Shown here: in pieces, positions 12,233 to 26,105 of the stretch | Layout: every line of letters starts with the position of its first letter | Numbering within the stretch: position 1 is the stretch's first letter | Origin: Calocera cornea HHB12733 | Taxonomy: Eukaryota; Basidiomycota; Dacrymycetes; Dacrymycetales; Dacrymycetaceae | Direction of reading: 5' to 3' | Length of the DNA stretch: 56,167 nucleotides | Assembly (NCBI GenBank): GCA_001632435.1 | Contig: KV424095.1 | Span: 1-56,167 of the forward strand | Notes under the pieces: generated by a model | Told to the model about the DNA's origin: nothing | What the model saw: the letters and a program-made list of their open reading frames with translations, nothing else | The model's database searches: none | Program-made: the position numbers and the translations under genes

Positions 12233-13074
12233 ATTGGGGGAGAGGTATGTGAGTAGAACGGATGGGTTGATGGAGTGTTACGGGAGGTGGGGAGTGTTAT
12301 GAGGCTGATGAGTATGAGATTGAGGTGAGTGAATAGCCAAGCTGGTCGGAGAGAAGGATACGAAGATGCGAAGGGTGAAGGGGGAGAGGAAGGTGATGGG
12401 ACGGGAAAGGAACGCGAAGGGGGTGGAGCATATAGGTAGCTGCCAGACGGGTATAAGTACATCGGATAGGGGCAGTGAGGTCTCCGATCCTCGCTCTTCA
12501 CGTTGTTGGTTCTTTGGGTATCACATACTAGAGCAGGGCGCTTAGGTGAGACATGCAACTCGAGCACAGGTCGAGGGCACAACCAATAACCCAAGTCGTC
12601 GTCCCACCACCCAAGGACACCCGTTCTGTCCACAGTTCGTCTCTCTATCTCATGCCTCACTGGGACAGAGTATTGAGCCGAGAGTCCCCGCAGAGTTTTA
12701 TTAAGAAAGCCAGAGGCTGGTACCCAGTGACGAGCTGCTGGGAAGAGAAAGGCCCGCGCTGTCTCAGAGACAACAGTACATCACGAAAACCGGCGGTCCC
12801 TGGCATTGCCTTGGGGCAACGCCGCAAGGGTCTCGCCCTCTTATAATGCCTTCCGTTCCTTATAAGGGGTTGCAATACCATTGTCACGTCGCCACAGACT
12901 TCTCACTGATTGTAATGCTGCAAAATCCTTCTGCCAACATTATCTCGACTTGCAAGCTCAAATGCAGATTGTTTAAGATGTAGTCACGTGCTCTAGGGAC
13001 AGTGATTGCGCTTGTTTACACTGTGATTGCAACATGGTCTCGCGTCTACTTAAGGGGCCTCAATCTCGCCGTTC
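12233..13074. other. Upstream region of the kinase gene
   Basis: Probably the 5' leader and promoter of the minus-strand kinase. The sequence is GC-rich near 12.3-12.8 kb and becomes AT-richer from about 12.9 kb. Nothing else could be supported. Confidence 0.4.
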
Positions 13075-13265
13075 ATGCCTCACTCATCTGCTCACCCTTG
13101 GCCTTCGTGCTCAATGCATTGTAAGCAACTTGACTCTTCTCAATTTCAAGCTGACACATTTTAGGCTATACTACTATGGTGCGTGCTTGCCTTCTTGTAC
13201 ATAGACATATGTTAACTGCGCTCTACCAGATAACATACTTTAGTTCTGCGTGCCACAATAGCTAG
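13075..13265 (+). CDS. Possible tiny spliced ORF (31 aa), speculative
   Basis: Three in-phase segments, 13075-13120, 13165-13178 and 13230-13265, are separated by two introns with good signals (GTAAGC with CTGAC and TTTTAG; GTGCGT with TTAAC and CCAG). The predicted 31-residue peptide starts MPHSSAHPWPSC and holds three cysteines. There is no signal peptide or CaaX end, so neither a mating pheromone precursor nor a secreted peptide is supported. It sits in an AT-rich island. It may equally be a spliced non-coding leader or chance. Confidence 0.2.
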
Positions 13266-13685
13266 TTATGCAAAGTGTCTACCTTAGTATATGTGGCTAA
13301 TGAATCAATAATATTGTGAACCAAAAAGCGCCAGCATTACTTGAGTTCAATTAAACTGTAATTATTGAAGTTTTTCTAATACTTGTTTCACCTTAGACGG
13401 GCATATAACCCTCACAATATGTCCGAAAACTGTAATCCTTACAGGCATTAAAATTGCCATCCGCATAGTATCAGCCTAGATAAGGGCCTTACAAGAGAGG
13501 GTGAAATTGTTGTAGCCCTTGCACCCCTTGTACGGCTTGTGAGCCCTTATAATGGCTTATCGACATGCGTCGCTTTCCCTGATGTACGACGCGCGCTCTA
13601 CGCGCGGAATGCTTCCTTCGGCTTCTCCCAGCTTTCCCACACTCGCGTCTCCGTCCCGCTCGACGACCTCCAAGCTGCTCGGACC
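13266..13685. other. AT-rich spacer before the methyltransferase gene
   Basis: The sequence from about 13.2 to 13.5 kb is markedly AT-richer than its surroundings, with no gene-like open frame. It may be a decayed insertion or simply a promoter region. No terminal repeats or target duplication found by eye. Confidence 0.35.
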
Positions 13686-14510
13686 ATGGCTGTATCCGCG
13701 CAATATGACAATTTCGCGAACGTCTACACCGAATCGACGTTGTTAAGCCTGCACAATGCGTGGGTATTATCCTGTGTCTTCTGCGAGACGAGTGTCATCG
13801 CTGCTTCATTCTCCCGTACTGAAGTGCGATGACTCACTGCTTGAACTAGCTATATCGAGCGGCCTGCTATGCTCGAGTACATCGGCCAAGTGAAAGATCT
13901 CGATGTACTCGATCTGGGCTGTGGGACCATGGTGCTCGGCTCCAAACTTCTGGAAGCGGGCGCAGCTTCGTTCACCGGCATCGATGCGAGTGCCGAGATG
14001 CTGAACATCGCCAAGACACGCATCAAGCAGGAATGGAAGTCGATTGTCTCACTACGGGAGGGCGACCTTAACGAGCCGTTCGACTTCGGCGGGGCGGAAT
14101 TTGATATCATTGCCTCTTCGCTCGCGCTTCATTATCTTGCAAGCTGGGAACCCGTTCTCACGTCTGCACGTGGGGCATTGAAGGACAATGGTCGATTCGT
14201 CTTCTCTGTACATCACCCGTTTGCCGACTGGCTTAACCACCCCGAAGTCGGGCCATACTACGGCGGCCCAACGCTGCTCCACGAGGAGTGGAAGACGGCA
14301 GGCAAGGAGACTATCAAGCTCAGCTTCTACAGACGTCCCTTGGAAATGATATGCAAGGAGATTGCAGACGCAGGATGGAAGATCGACCGCATCGCAGAAC
14401 CCAGACCGACGCCGGAATCAAAGGCATTCTTCGAACCGGCCAGGTGGGAGCGGGCATCGAGCAAGCCGAGTTTCATCATCTTTGTATTGAGGAAACCGAT
14501 GGCCGATTAG
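13686..14510 (+). CDS. Class I SAM-dependent methyltransferase, 244 aa
   Basis: Exons 13686-13759 and 13850-14510. The splice joins NA to YIERPAM, giving the usual YDNFANVYTE start of small fungal methyltransferases. Motif I is VLDLGCGT (about residues 44-51), followed by an acidic FTGIDAS loop (motif II) and a Phe-Asp-Ile-Ile-Ala-Ser-Ser strand (motif III/IV), then the HYL and FSVHHPF signatures seen in UbiE/Coq5-like and small-molecule methyltransferases. The substrate cannot be inferred. It lies 258 bp upstream of an epoxide hydrolase on the same strand; co-regulation is possible but unproven. No targeting signal is obvious, so a cytosolic location is likely. Confidence 0.85.
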
Positions 14511-14768
14511 TCAAACCCTGCACACATTGCATGAATGTGGAGAGAATCTGCTCGATATAGTCGACATGTTAATTGTCGCGTCGCGCCAAGACGCGCGCGC
14601 GTCTGTCTGCCAGGGTCTTCTGACATCGTCCGGAAAGTCGACTTCTCCGGCTCTCTCCGGCCCTGCTGTCACCTGTCCAGTCACTGTGATGCGATCGTCC
14701 CTTACTCCACTCGTTACCCCCAATAAATATCTCATTATCATTCCTCTCGAGTGTGCAACGTAGTCGTC

Positions 14769-16368
14769 ATGACCGCCTATACACCGAAGCCGTTCACCAT
14801 CCACTTCTCCGATGATGAAGTCAAGGAGATGTACGACTCGCTCGCCTCCTCGCGCCTCCCTGATGCTGCGGTCCCAGGCGTGAGCTGGGATGACGGGATC
14901 CCGCTTGCAAGGCTGAAGGAGCTGAAGAACAAGTTTGAGAATGAGTTTGACTGGAGGAAGCTAGAGGCTGAGATGAACGCGTGCGCCCTGCTGCCGCCCT
15001 CGTTATGTCCGGAACTTAACGACCTATCGTGTCAGGTTACCGCACTACACGGTCGAGATCGAGGACGTCACGCTGCACTATGTGCACCAAGTGAGCCCAG
15101 ATGAAGGCGCTATTCCGCTGATCTTGATGCACGGCTGGCCGGGCACGTTCTGGGACTTTGCGAAGGTCATCGAGCAGCTCCACAAGCCGTCAGGCCCATG
15201 TATGCCGTCGTGCGTTCCAGCTCTCATACATTTGGGAAGAATGACTGATGGCATACAACAGATTCAACGTCGTCATACCCTCTCTCCCTGGCTATGGCTT
15301 CTCTACACTTCCCCGCAAGTCATGGTCCATTGAGGATACCGCACGGGTGTACAACAAGCTGATGACGGAGGTGCTGGGCTACCAGACGTATTTCGGGCAA
15401 GGCGGAGACTGGGTGCGTCACAGTTACCGTGTACCCCTTCTTCCACAAGTCATAACATTGTCTTCAGGGATTTTACGTCCTCCGTATCATGGCGTCGATC
15501 TACCCTGCGTGCCGCTTGGCGCACTTCAACATGTTTCGCTGTCCTCCGGCCGGTCTGCTCGCATATACGGACTACATCGACTATCTATCCTACTTACCGC
15601 TTGTCGGTGGATATGCGAAGGCCGCTAAGGAATATGCACGCTGGTCGGTGCTGAGCGCGAACGACTTCAAGTTGATCAAGCGATATGAGGGCTTCCGGGT
15701 CACTGGGAGGGGCTATTCAGATATCCAGGCTACCCGGGTTAGCACCGCTGACGCACCTATTTTACAAATGCTGATATCGACACTTCAGCCCAGCACGATT
15801 GGTTATGCCATCCACACTCCGCTCGCCTTGCTTGCCTACATCGGAGAGAAGTTCCATGCCTGGTCCGACCCCACCCTTCTCTCTGACGAAGACATCCTCG
15901 CCACTGTCGCTCTGTACTATCTCACCAATACCTTCCATACAAGCGTTCTGATCTACAAAATGTCGGGACCGGCACGAAACGAGATGAGCGTCAGCTCAAA
16001 ACTGTGGAGAATCAAGTGCAGATTTGGGTTTTCCTACTTCGTACGTCGTCCTTACAGCTCGGTGCAGATCGCCTCTGATAGTCCTTCATATAGCCATACG
16101 AGATTGGCGCAATGGATCATCACAGCGTATCACAGTGTGGACCGATGGTGTTCTACAAAGGTCCGTCCCTATACCACAAGGAGGCAGTCGTGTACCAATG
16201 TCCGCCCTCACAGAACATGCAAAAGGAGGTCACTTCCCGGCCCTTGACTGTCCTCGAGAGTTCATCCGAGACCTGCGGGAGATGGCATCTCGATACTGGT
16301 GGACGAAGGACAATTACATGGTGAAAAGCATTAACAAGCACTTTGACAAGCCGGAAGGCCATCCGTAG
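14769..16368 (+). CDS. Epoxide hydrolase (microsomal-type, alpha/beta hydrolase), 443 aa
   Basis: Exons 14769-14980, 15036-15209, 15262-15412, 15468-16040, 16094-16160 and 16214-16368; the phases close. The N-terminal EHN domain (PKPFTIHFSDDEV) is followed by the HGWPG oxyanion motif and PSLPGYGFS. The predicted nucleophile is Asp in GGDWG (about residue 177); the catalytic His is in KGGHF near the C-terminus. Conserved tyrosines in the cap would activate the epoxide. This family converts epoxides to vicinal diols in detoxification or secondary metabolism. At 443 aa it is slightly longer than typical fungal members (about 400). Exon 2 could end at another GT, but only the donor at 15210 keeps frame with a good consensus. 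It converges with the transporter gene at 16506. Confidence 0.9.
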
Positions 16369-16505
16369 CCATTGATGGTGTATATTCGTTCTTGTCGGTG
16401 CTCATTTGTTTATTGATTGCCCTCAGACGTTGATTAAACAGATGGTCATTTCGTAATCCCATTCAAACATCGCGAGCGTAAAGATATGCCATCGCGTGAA
16501 GACGC

Positions 16506-18256
16506 CTACACCTTGTTTCCTACAGTCTCGATGTACTCGACACTACCCTTCTCATCTGGCGTCTCCCCACCGGTGCTGCTTCCACCAACTTTCTCGATGT
16601 GTGCATGGCCGTCCGCGTCAACGGTGATGCCGTGGCACACGTAGTCCTTGAACTTCCGTGCCGGGACGTGCGCGGCAAACATCTCGTCGAGCTCCTCGAG
16701 GCTGCGATCCTTGGTCTCGGGCAACCAAATCCACAGTGCGATCGCGGTGACAGCGCAGGATGGGAACCAGATGTAGCCGTACTTCGGGCCCCAGTTGAGG
16801 TCCGCCGGGTTGCTTGATCACATCGTCAGCTGGACTTGTCTGATATCGCGAAATGATACACTCACATGAAGTAGGGCGCGGTGAAGGCAGCCAACCATCC
16901 GAGGATGAACCCGACGCAGGCACTCAGACCCAGGGTCATGCTGCGCAAGCGCTGGCTTGGGATCTCACCACCCAACAACCATGCATATGCGCTGATGCAG
17001 CCGTTGTAGAAGACGATGTACACCACGCTGAGGCCGACAATTGCCTTGCCAGTGCTGATGGTCCCGGGTGCATGCTGGTACACCGCGGCCACGGCAAGCT
17101 GGCATATGCCAGACATAAAGATGCCGATGATGATGAGGGGACGACGACCGACGCGGGTGATGAGGAAGAAGGAAAGGGTGATGGCGATGCACCCGACGCC
17201 AGCGAGGATGCAAGAGTTCTGGAAAGGTTGGCCAACATCGGCCATGGCGAAGAAGTAAGTGCCGTAGACGAGCATAAACATAGCACCGCTAAGTCTCTTT
17301 TCAGCTTCGTCCTTGTAGGCAGGAAAGACTGTCTTACCTGGCACCCTGAACGGAGACGGCCATGACAGACAGAAGGGTTCGCCTCCTATCAATCGGGTTG
17401 CGGAACATGTCCCAGAACGTAACGCCCTTGGTCGTCTCCATTTCCAGCTCGGCAGCATCCTTCATCTGCTGCAGCTCGGCTTCCACCTTGTCACTGTCAG
17501 GTCGGAGCCATGCCAGGCTCCTCCGTGCAGCGTCGATCTTGCCCTTCTGCACGAGCCAACGGGGAGACTCGGGGATGAAGATCATGCCGATGGCGAGAAT
17601 GACGGGCACGATGTAGATCAGTGCGAGAGGGATCATATAGCTCGCCTTTCCGTCGATCGGTGCGGTGTAGTTATCGACGATGGTGCCCACGAGCGATCCG
17701 ATCGAGCACCACCACTGGAAGAAGCCGAGGGTGAGGCCTCTCAGCTCCGCGGGGGCGACTTCGTTGAGGTAGAGTTGGGAGAAGGTCATGAACCAGCCGT
17801 TGGCGATGCCGATGAAGAGACGGCCGACATAGAGCGCGCTGACATTGGTGGTGCCAAGCATGATCGCGTCGCTGACGGCACACAGGACGCAGGCGGCCCA
17901 GAGTGCATGACGGCGACCGATGTAGGAGCCAATGGGGCCGGCGGAGAGGGAGCCAACGCAAGCACCAAGGGTCATGAGGGAGCTGATGAGCTGCTGCACT
18001 TCAGAAGAGATGTTCCAGCCGATGGGCGTAGTTGGGTCCGAGTACCCAAACACCTAAACGGAGGGTGGGTTATATTTCGCATCACATCTGGAGTAAAGCT
18101 ACGAACCTTAAGGAAGCCAACCATGGCTTGTAAGCCACCGATCAAACCGAAGTCGACGCCGTACTGAAACGGGCTCATGGAGATGAGGAGGCATGCTGCC
18201 ATGCACCTCTTGTGCCTCAAGAGCATAGAAAAGCGGTTCTCGTCGCTCGGAGCCAT
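16506..18256 (-). CDS. MFS sugar transporter, copy 1, 531 aa
   Basis: Exons 5' to 3': 18256-18107, 18053-17338, 17288-16866 and 16812-16506. Sugar-porter signatures are clear: QYGVDFGLIGG in TM1, GRRHALW, a PESPRWL motif after TM6, ITRVGRR and PETKDRSLEELDEMF at the end of TM12. About 12 hydrophobic segments are present. It belongs to the fungal sugar/H+ symporter group in the plasma membrane; the substrate is not predictable. It is closely related to the gene at 24096-26105 but has only three introns against eight. The four shared exon junctions match in position (after residue 50; at QGAS/GAM; at PYF/I), so intron loss here or gain there has occurred. Confidence 0.92.
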
Positions 18257-19347
18257 GTTTGACGATGCTTGGGACCGGGGGAGCAGTGAGCTGAGCCTCT
18301 TCAATGTCGGAAGTCCCTGGAGGGTGAAGGGGGGCCGAAGAACTCGCACGGACTCGGTTGGCGCTACCGAAAGTATTTATGGCCGCCTGCCATTCTGCTA
18401 ACCCCGCCTACCCCACGTCAATCAGGCGGAGAAACCATGCACCCCCGCGATGCTTCTTTTCCCAGAATTACAACGTCGGCTGGCCCGTTGATTTGGTCCC
18501 GGGTATTTCCATTATCCGAAGCGCGCGTCGCTCACGATGGCGCTCGGAGCCTGTGGGGATCAGATGCGGGGGTGGGCACGGGCCCCGTGGGGAAGTGAAG
18601 CTAGGCGGGGGTGTGCCTGGCCTGTGCCCTGCGATGAGCAACGATTAATATGATTAACCGATGTGCTGGGGGAGTGGAGAGGCAAGCTCGGAGACAAGGG
18701 GTGCCGACGCTCCTTCATGCGGAAGGGTCGCCTGGTCAAGCTTCCAACTCGCGACGGACGGCTATTGCTGCCGTGATGGATGGATGCCATGCGGAGCACA
18801 CGTCTTCTGAGGTTCTGATCCGCACTGGCCATCTACTACGCACACCTTCGGCGTACTTCTTGCTTCTTCTCTATGCCAATAGCGCACGCAGGCTATTACG
18901 ATCGAGACCGACAACGTACATCCCTCGCGCTGAATACATAACGCCCTGACGATCGTGTTGATCTACTGGGCAGGCAAAGGGCGGTGTGCAGTGCAATGGG
19001 GCCGTTCATGGGCAAGGGACCCAACCCGGCGGCTCCCATTCATTCCCCGGCAAAAGGGTTCACGAGTATCGCCTCCGGCCACCCTTTGTCCTGACGTGCC
19101 CCTCAGCCACCCAGTTGACAGGCGCCAGGGCACTCTCACAACCATCGCATTATCCGATCTTGCGAATACTGTCTCCCGCGCGGGTCAGAGATCTGCCTGT
19201 TCGACGCTGCTCCGCGGAGAGGATCATCACATCGGGCAGGGCCCGTCGCAGGAGACGCATATGCGCAGTACACCCAATTATCATTACACGCTCCCCAGAG
19301 TCACGATACTGTACTGTACCGTGCACGCCCCCCAAGCGCCGCATGCT
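18257..19347. other. Intergenic region between transporter 5' end and RVB1 3' end
   Basis: No convincing gene. It must contain the transporter promoter (minus strand) and the RVB1 terminator. The longest open frames are low-complexity shadows without homology that I recognise. Confidence 0.45.
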
Positions 19348-21121
<1,774 letters not shown>

Positions 21122-21846
21122 TTTGTTTTGGCGGGTGGGATGGGCGGCGGAGGAGGGGAGGGGAGGGAGTGGCGAGGAAGTGGCGAATGAAAGTGCGGCC
21201 GGACGCGTCGAGGCAAAACTCAGGCGAAGGGATATTTGCTTCCGTTGGGGGGGCAGGGGTAGCCTGGGAGCGTGCCGTCTTGAAGCGCATCCTCTGCTTC
21301 GGACCAGCTTCTGGAGCAGCTTGTTCTATATCGATTGGCGATGTGATCTGCATCTCATGTAGCGCTGCTGTGCGGGCTATTCCATGCGGTGCGCGCTGTG
21401 TGCCCTCCTCCGCGCATCGATGTCAGTCATCATTGTCAACTCATCACTCCATGCATGACTCATACTCCTCAACCTACACCATTACCCCTCACCTCCAAAT
21501 GCCGCGACTGTACAAACCCTTTCAAACCAACTGATTTCCTGTCTTCGCGACGCAATACAATCCTGGAGTCCTGTGAGCGACCCACTCCCAAAATAGCCCC
21601 TCCCTCCATCAACCCTCGCCGTGCCAAGCCCAGGGCCGGGCCTCAGGGACCCGTCGCCCCCGTCGCCCCTTCCCAACGCCGCCTGCGTCGGCGTGTGCTT
21701 GGCGTGCAGTGTGGGATTCCGAGGGGGTGGGGGATGTGTGGATATGCGGGTGTGCCGTGGGCGGTGGCTGCCCTCCCTGTTTCTTGTTCGCGTCCTCTCC
21801 TGCTCGCTCCTGCGCTGTTCCGCAAAGTGGTAGACAAGCAACAAGC
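21122..21846. promoter_or_regulatory. Divergent promoter region of RVB1 and the GPI-anchored protein
   Basis: About 725 bp separate the two start codons, which face away from each other. No TATA box is convincing on either side. The region is unremarkable apart from a GC-rich stretch near 21.15-21.25 kb. Confidence 0.5.
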
Positions 21847-23214
21847 ATGCGCCCTCTCCACTCCTTCCTCCTCTTCCCCGCGCTCCTGCTCCCCAGTAAG
21901 CCCCCATCGCCCCACCCGACCCGCGCTAACCCCCATCCGCAGCCGCAGCCGCCGCCGCCTCCTCCCTCCCAGTCCCCGGCCGCTCCCTCTCTTCCGCGCT
22001 CACACAGCGGCAGTCCCAATGCGTGGACCTGTGCACCTCCTCGTCAGACATCGCCGCCCTGTCCTCGTTCGCCGTGCGCTGACCCTTCCCTCCCCGTGCC
22101 CCCACCTCCCCACTCACACCATCCCATCCTGCTCCCAGGGCTGCAACACCAGCGACCTGAGTGTGTCCCCGCGCCTTCCCCCCATCCCCCCCTGGCACGC
22201 TCTGACCCGCACCCTCAGACTGCATCTGCGCAGCAATCGAAGCGCTCTCCCAGGCGTGCCTCTTCTGCATCCTCGAGCTCGACGGGATAGACGGTGCGCC
22301 CCTCCCTCTTTCCTTCACACTCCGCTCGACAGCAGCATATGGACTGACAAACGGCCGTGTAGTCACCACCGTCCAGTCCACATGTGGCGGCGCCTCGGGC
22401 GTCACGATCGGGGGCGCTGCGCCCAGTACGTCCCTCGCCCCTCCCTCCCTCCTCGCTAACCCCTTCCAGCCGACACAGGCACCGGCAAGCCCACCTCCGG
22501 CACCGACACGCTCGTGACCTCCGCCGCGGGCACGCAGACGCAGACGTTCATCCCCCAGACGACGTCGACGGTGCCCATCAACGTCACGGCGTGCGACGGG
22601 GTGTGCTCTGGCACTGCGGACGCGGCCGCGAGCAAGGATGTGCTGGTGCGCCTGCCTTTTCCTGCTGCCCACCCTCCCTTCCTCCCTCCCTCCTTTCGGC
22701 CTTGATGGTCTGCGTATGGGATCCGAGCTAATGCGGACGGCCGGGCAGAGCTGCGAGAGCGCGGGCACAGACCCGACCTGCATATGCAACGCCATGTCCA
22801 AGCTCTCGCGCGCGTGCTTCTTCTGCATGCTCCAGACCGCAGGGATATCCGGTGCGTCCCCGCCGGCGCCTCCCACCGTCCCACTCTGCCCACTGACGCC
22901 GCCGCACAGAATCGACGTACGAAACGCTCTGCGCCTTCTCCCTCTCCTCCCTCTCCTCCCAGCCCAGCTCAACCCAGGCCCTCACAAACACCCTCGGGAC
23001 CCTCACGCCCGCGTCGACACTCATCGCCGGCGGCAGCAAGGTGAGCGGGACGGGAGCGGGCACGGGCACGGGCACGCAGACTGGGGCGGCGGGCGCGGGC
23101 GCGACGGGCTCGGGCGCGCGCGGGCTGGGGCTGGGAGGCGGGGCCGGAGGGTGGGTAGGGGCCCTGCTGGGGTTCATGGGGCTCGGGCTGGGGGCGGCGC
23201 TGCTCTGGGGTTGA
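21847..23214 (+). CDS. GPI-anchored surface protein with two CFEM-like cysteine domains, 307 aa
   Basis: Exons 21847-21895, 21943-22073, 22139-22160, 22219-22293, 22363-22425, 22470-22645, 22749-22851 and 22910-23214. A signal peptide (MRPLHSFLLFPALLLP, then an Ala run) precedes two homologous domains, about residues 40-105 and 160-230. Each has eight cysteines, including C-x3-C, CIC and AC(L/F)FC. The second has the GTDPTCIC core typical of CFEM domains, though the spacing differs slightly from the published pattern. A Gly/Thr/Ala-rich linker and a hydrophobic tail (WVGALLGFMGLGLGAALL) indicate a GPI-attachment signal. CFEM proteins bind haem or act at fungal walls; a role here is inferred. 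The splice after ILELDGID and the splice after MLQTAGIS lie at equivalent positions in the same phase, indicating exon duplication. Confidence 0.8.
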
Positions 23215-24095
23215 CAGGGCACGCCGACCGGTTCTTTCCTCATCTCGTCTCATCTCATCTCATCTCATCTCGTCCCTTCCCTTGGGTCGCAGTTCGTCTC
23301 CTGCTGATGTTCTTTCGGGATTACCGTGGCAATCACACGCGCTGCACAGCGACTCGGGCTGCGCTGGCGGCAAGTGCGTGTCCCCCACCTAACGGCGTCG
23401 CAGCACAGGTCGGGCGCTCCAGTCCTACTTTCCCTCAGGCTGGCACCGTTCATGACGTCCCGTGACGTCGTCCTCCCCTCTGAGCCCTCGCAGCCGCATC
23501 AGGCAACCCTCTTGACTTCTCACGTTCATCACCCGCACCGCACCCGCGCGCCTTCGGTGCTAGGGTTAACTTAACGTTCCGCGCGCGGAATTGCCGAACA
23601 AACACCCTCCCTGTCCCGACCATTCAGGCTTAACACCCGCGCCCCCCTCCAGTGCGTAATACGTATTAGCTTCCCCCCGCGCGCTTCCCTTCCCCAAACT
23701 TCGCGACTCGACCAGCGCCAGCGCCAGCGCTGCGCGTCCTCCACCATCTACCATCTACCAGACTCCATATCTTCCCACCGCACCCGCACTCCGTAGCCGA
23801 TGCTGGACAGAAGCCCGCGGCGATCTGATTACGCGCGCCTTGCAGGGGACAGATGGGGCAGCACCTTCTGAGATGCACCATGACGGGCTTGAACCGTCTT
23901 CTTGGCGGTCCGTTCGTGTGTGCGGTTGATGGGTTGTCCCTGCAGCTCAGCTCATGGGCCACGCTGGGCCGTGTTGGCACACCATGCTGGGGGCTCAAAT
24001 ACCAGTTCACCAGTTCGTGCTATCATTGCACGTCGCTCCCCCAGGCCTCGCAGAGTCATTGGGCGTCTCGGATCGGGTAAGAAGACACCTCACCG
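23215..24095. other. Intergenic spacer with CATCT microsatellite
   Basis: Contains an imperfect CATCT repeat of about six units at 23241-23270 and a perfect 12-bp palindrome (TAATACGTATTA) at 23657-23668. No gene seen. The end of the region should be the promoter of the second transporter. Confidence 0.5.
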
Positions 24096-26105
24096 ATGGG
24101 CGCGCCAAGAACGTCGCTCGTGTACAACTGGAAGAGCATGGTCGCCTGCCTGCTCATCTCCATGTCGCCCTTCCAGTACGGGGTGGACTTTGGCCTGATC
24201 GGCGGCCTGCAGGCCATGAACGGTTTCCTGCAAGTGCGCCGCCGTCTCCTTTCTCTGTCTCTGCTCGGGACGGACTGTTGACGAGGTGAAGAATAGATCT
24301 TTGGCTACGCGGATCCGCTCGCGCCGAACGGATGGAACCTCACGCCGGAGGTGCAGCAGCTCATCTCCAGCCTCATGACGCTCGGGGCCTGCCTTGGCTC
24401 GCTCTCTGCAGGCACGCCCTCTCCCAGACGGTGCCCGGTGCTCGGCGCCCGCTAACCATCCTGGTAGGCCCCATCGGCACATATGTGGGCAGGCGGCCGG
24501 CTCTCTGGGCTGCCTGCATCCTGTGCGGCGCATCGAATTCTATCATGCTCGGCACGACAACGCTCGGTGGACTGTACGCCGGCCGCTTCTTGATCGGCAT
24601 TGCAAACGGATGGTTCATGACCTTCAGCCAACTGTACATCAACGTAAGTTGGGCGCCATACCCTGTCCACACGCGGCTCACTGCAAAGTCTAGGAATGCG
24701 CACCACCGCACTTCCGCGGTCTGGCCATGGGCTTCTTCCAATGGTGGACCTCGATTGGAAGCCTGATCGGGACCGTCGTAGACAACTTTACCGCTGGGAT
24801 CGACGGCCGCGCGTCGTACATGATCCCCCTTGCGCTCATCTACGCCGTCCCCTGCATCCTCTTCTTCGGCATGTTCTTCATCCCCGAGTCGCCCCGCTGG
24901 CTGGTGGAGCACAACAAGCTGGAGGCGGGCCGCAAGGCTCTCGAGTGGCTTCGGCCCGACAAGGAGACCTTCGAAGCCGAAATGGCCGAGATCGTGGCAT
25001 CCAGGGAGGTGGAGTCGTCTTCAACCTCTCGTGCCACGTTCTGGGATCTTTGGAAGGATCCAGTTGATCGTCGGCGAACGCTGTTGAGTATCGCCGCTGT
25101 TTCTATCCAAGGCGCAAGGTTGGTGACTTGCTGCTTGTATCGATGCGGAAATGCTCACGCATCACGTAGCGGTGCCATGTATCTCATCTCCTACGGCACC
25201 TACTTCTTCGAAATGGCCGGTGTCGGCAGCCCATTCATGAACTCCTGCATTCTGACCGGCGTGGGTGTCATTGCAAACATGCTCTCGTGGTTCCTCGTAA
25301 CCCGCGTCGGACGCAGGTTCCTCGTGATCACCGGAATCGCCGTCTCCGGCCTTGTCCAGCTCCTCGTGGCAATTGTGTATACGCTGAACCCAGGGACCGC
25401 AGAGACGGGCAAGGCTATCGTCGGCCTCAGCGTGGTCTACATGGTCTTCTACAATGGTCTTATCAGCGCATATTCCTGGGTACTCGGTAAGCTCCCCTCC
25501 GCCACCCTCTCGGAATCGGGGCTGAAGCGGGATCTTCCAGGTGGGGAGATCCCCTCTCAACGACTTCGATCCATGACCCTCGGCGTATCTGCCTGTGTTG
25601 GCTTCGTCGAGGGTTGGCTGGCAGTCTTCACCGCACCCTACTTCATGTGAGCAGGATCTGCCAATACCATTGTTGCGGCCGCTGACATGTGCCCACGCAG
25701 TAATCCCGATGCTCTGTGAGTATCTTAGATCCGCTGCCCCACAGCTTCCTAAACGCCACGCCATGCTTGCAGGAACTGGTCTGCCAAATATGGCTACATC
25801 TGGTTCCCAAGCTGCACAATCACCGCCATCGTGATCTTCTTTGTGATGCCCGAAACGAAGGATCGCACTTTGGAAGAACTTGATGAAATGGTGGGTCGAT
25901 TCATACAGCTCAGCCACCCCGAGATTGACGCGCTTCCAAGTTCGCTGCTCGCTTACCGGCCCTCAAATTCAAGAATTATGTCTGTGTCGGCCTAACCACA
26001 TCGCAGGCCGACACTGCAACTTCTGATGGTAACTCCACCAATTCGCCTACAGACGAGAAATCTGGAAGCACAATCGATACTCCCGAGCTTCTTGCCAAGG
26101 CGTGA
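24096..26105 (+). CDS. MFS sugar transporter, copy 2, nine exons, 524 aa
   Basis: Exons 24096-24233, 24297-24411, 24468-24643, 24694-25118, 25170-25486, 25541-25646, 25701-25715, 25773-25890 and 25941-26105; all phases close. Motifs match the paralog at 16506: QYGVDFGLIGG, VGRRPALW, PESPRWL, VTRVGRR and PETKDRTLEELDEM. Exon 7 is only 15 nt. Intron 2 begins GC rather than GT (G followed by GCACGC, ending TAG); the homologous protein sequence (SLSA/GPIG) confirms the splice. It is probably a plasma-membrane sugar/H+ symporter with unknown substrate. It lies in opposite orientation to its paralog, about 6 kb away, with RVB1 and the GPI protein between. The C-terminal cytosolic tail has diverged. 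Confidence 0.92.

Noticed and set aside
21926..22972. 348-aa minus-strand open frame over the GPI-protein gene
   Set aside because: It has low-complexity Gly/Arg/Ala content and no domain, while the plus strand encodes a coherent cysteine-domain protein with consistent splicing.
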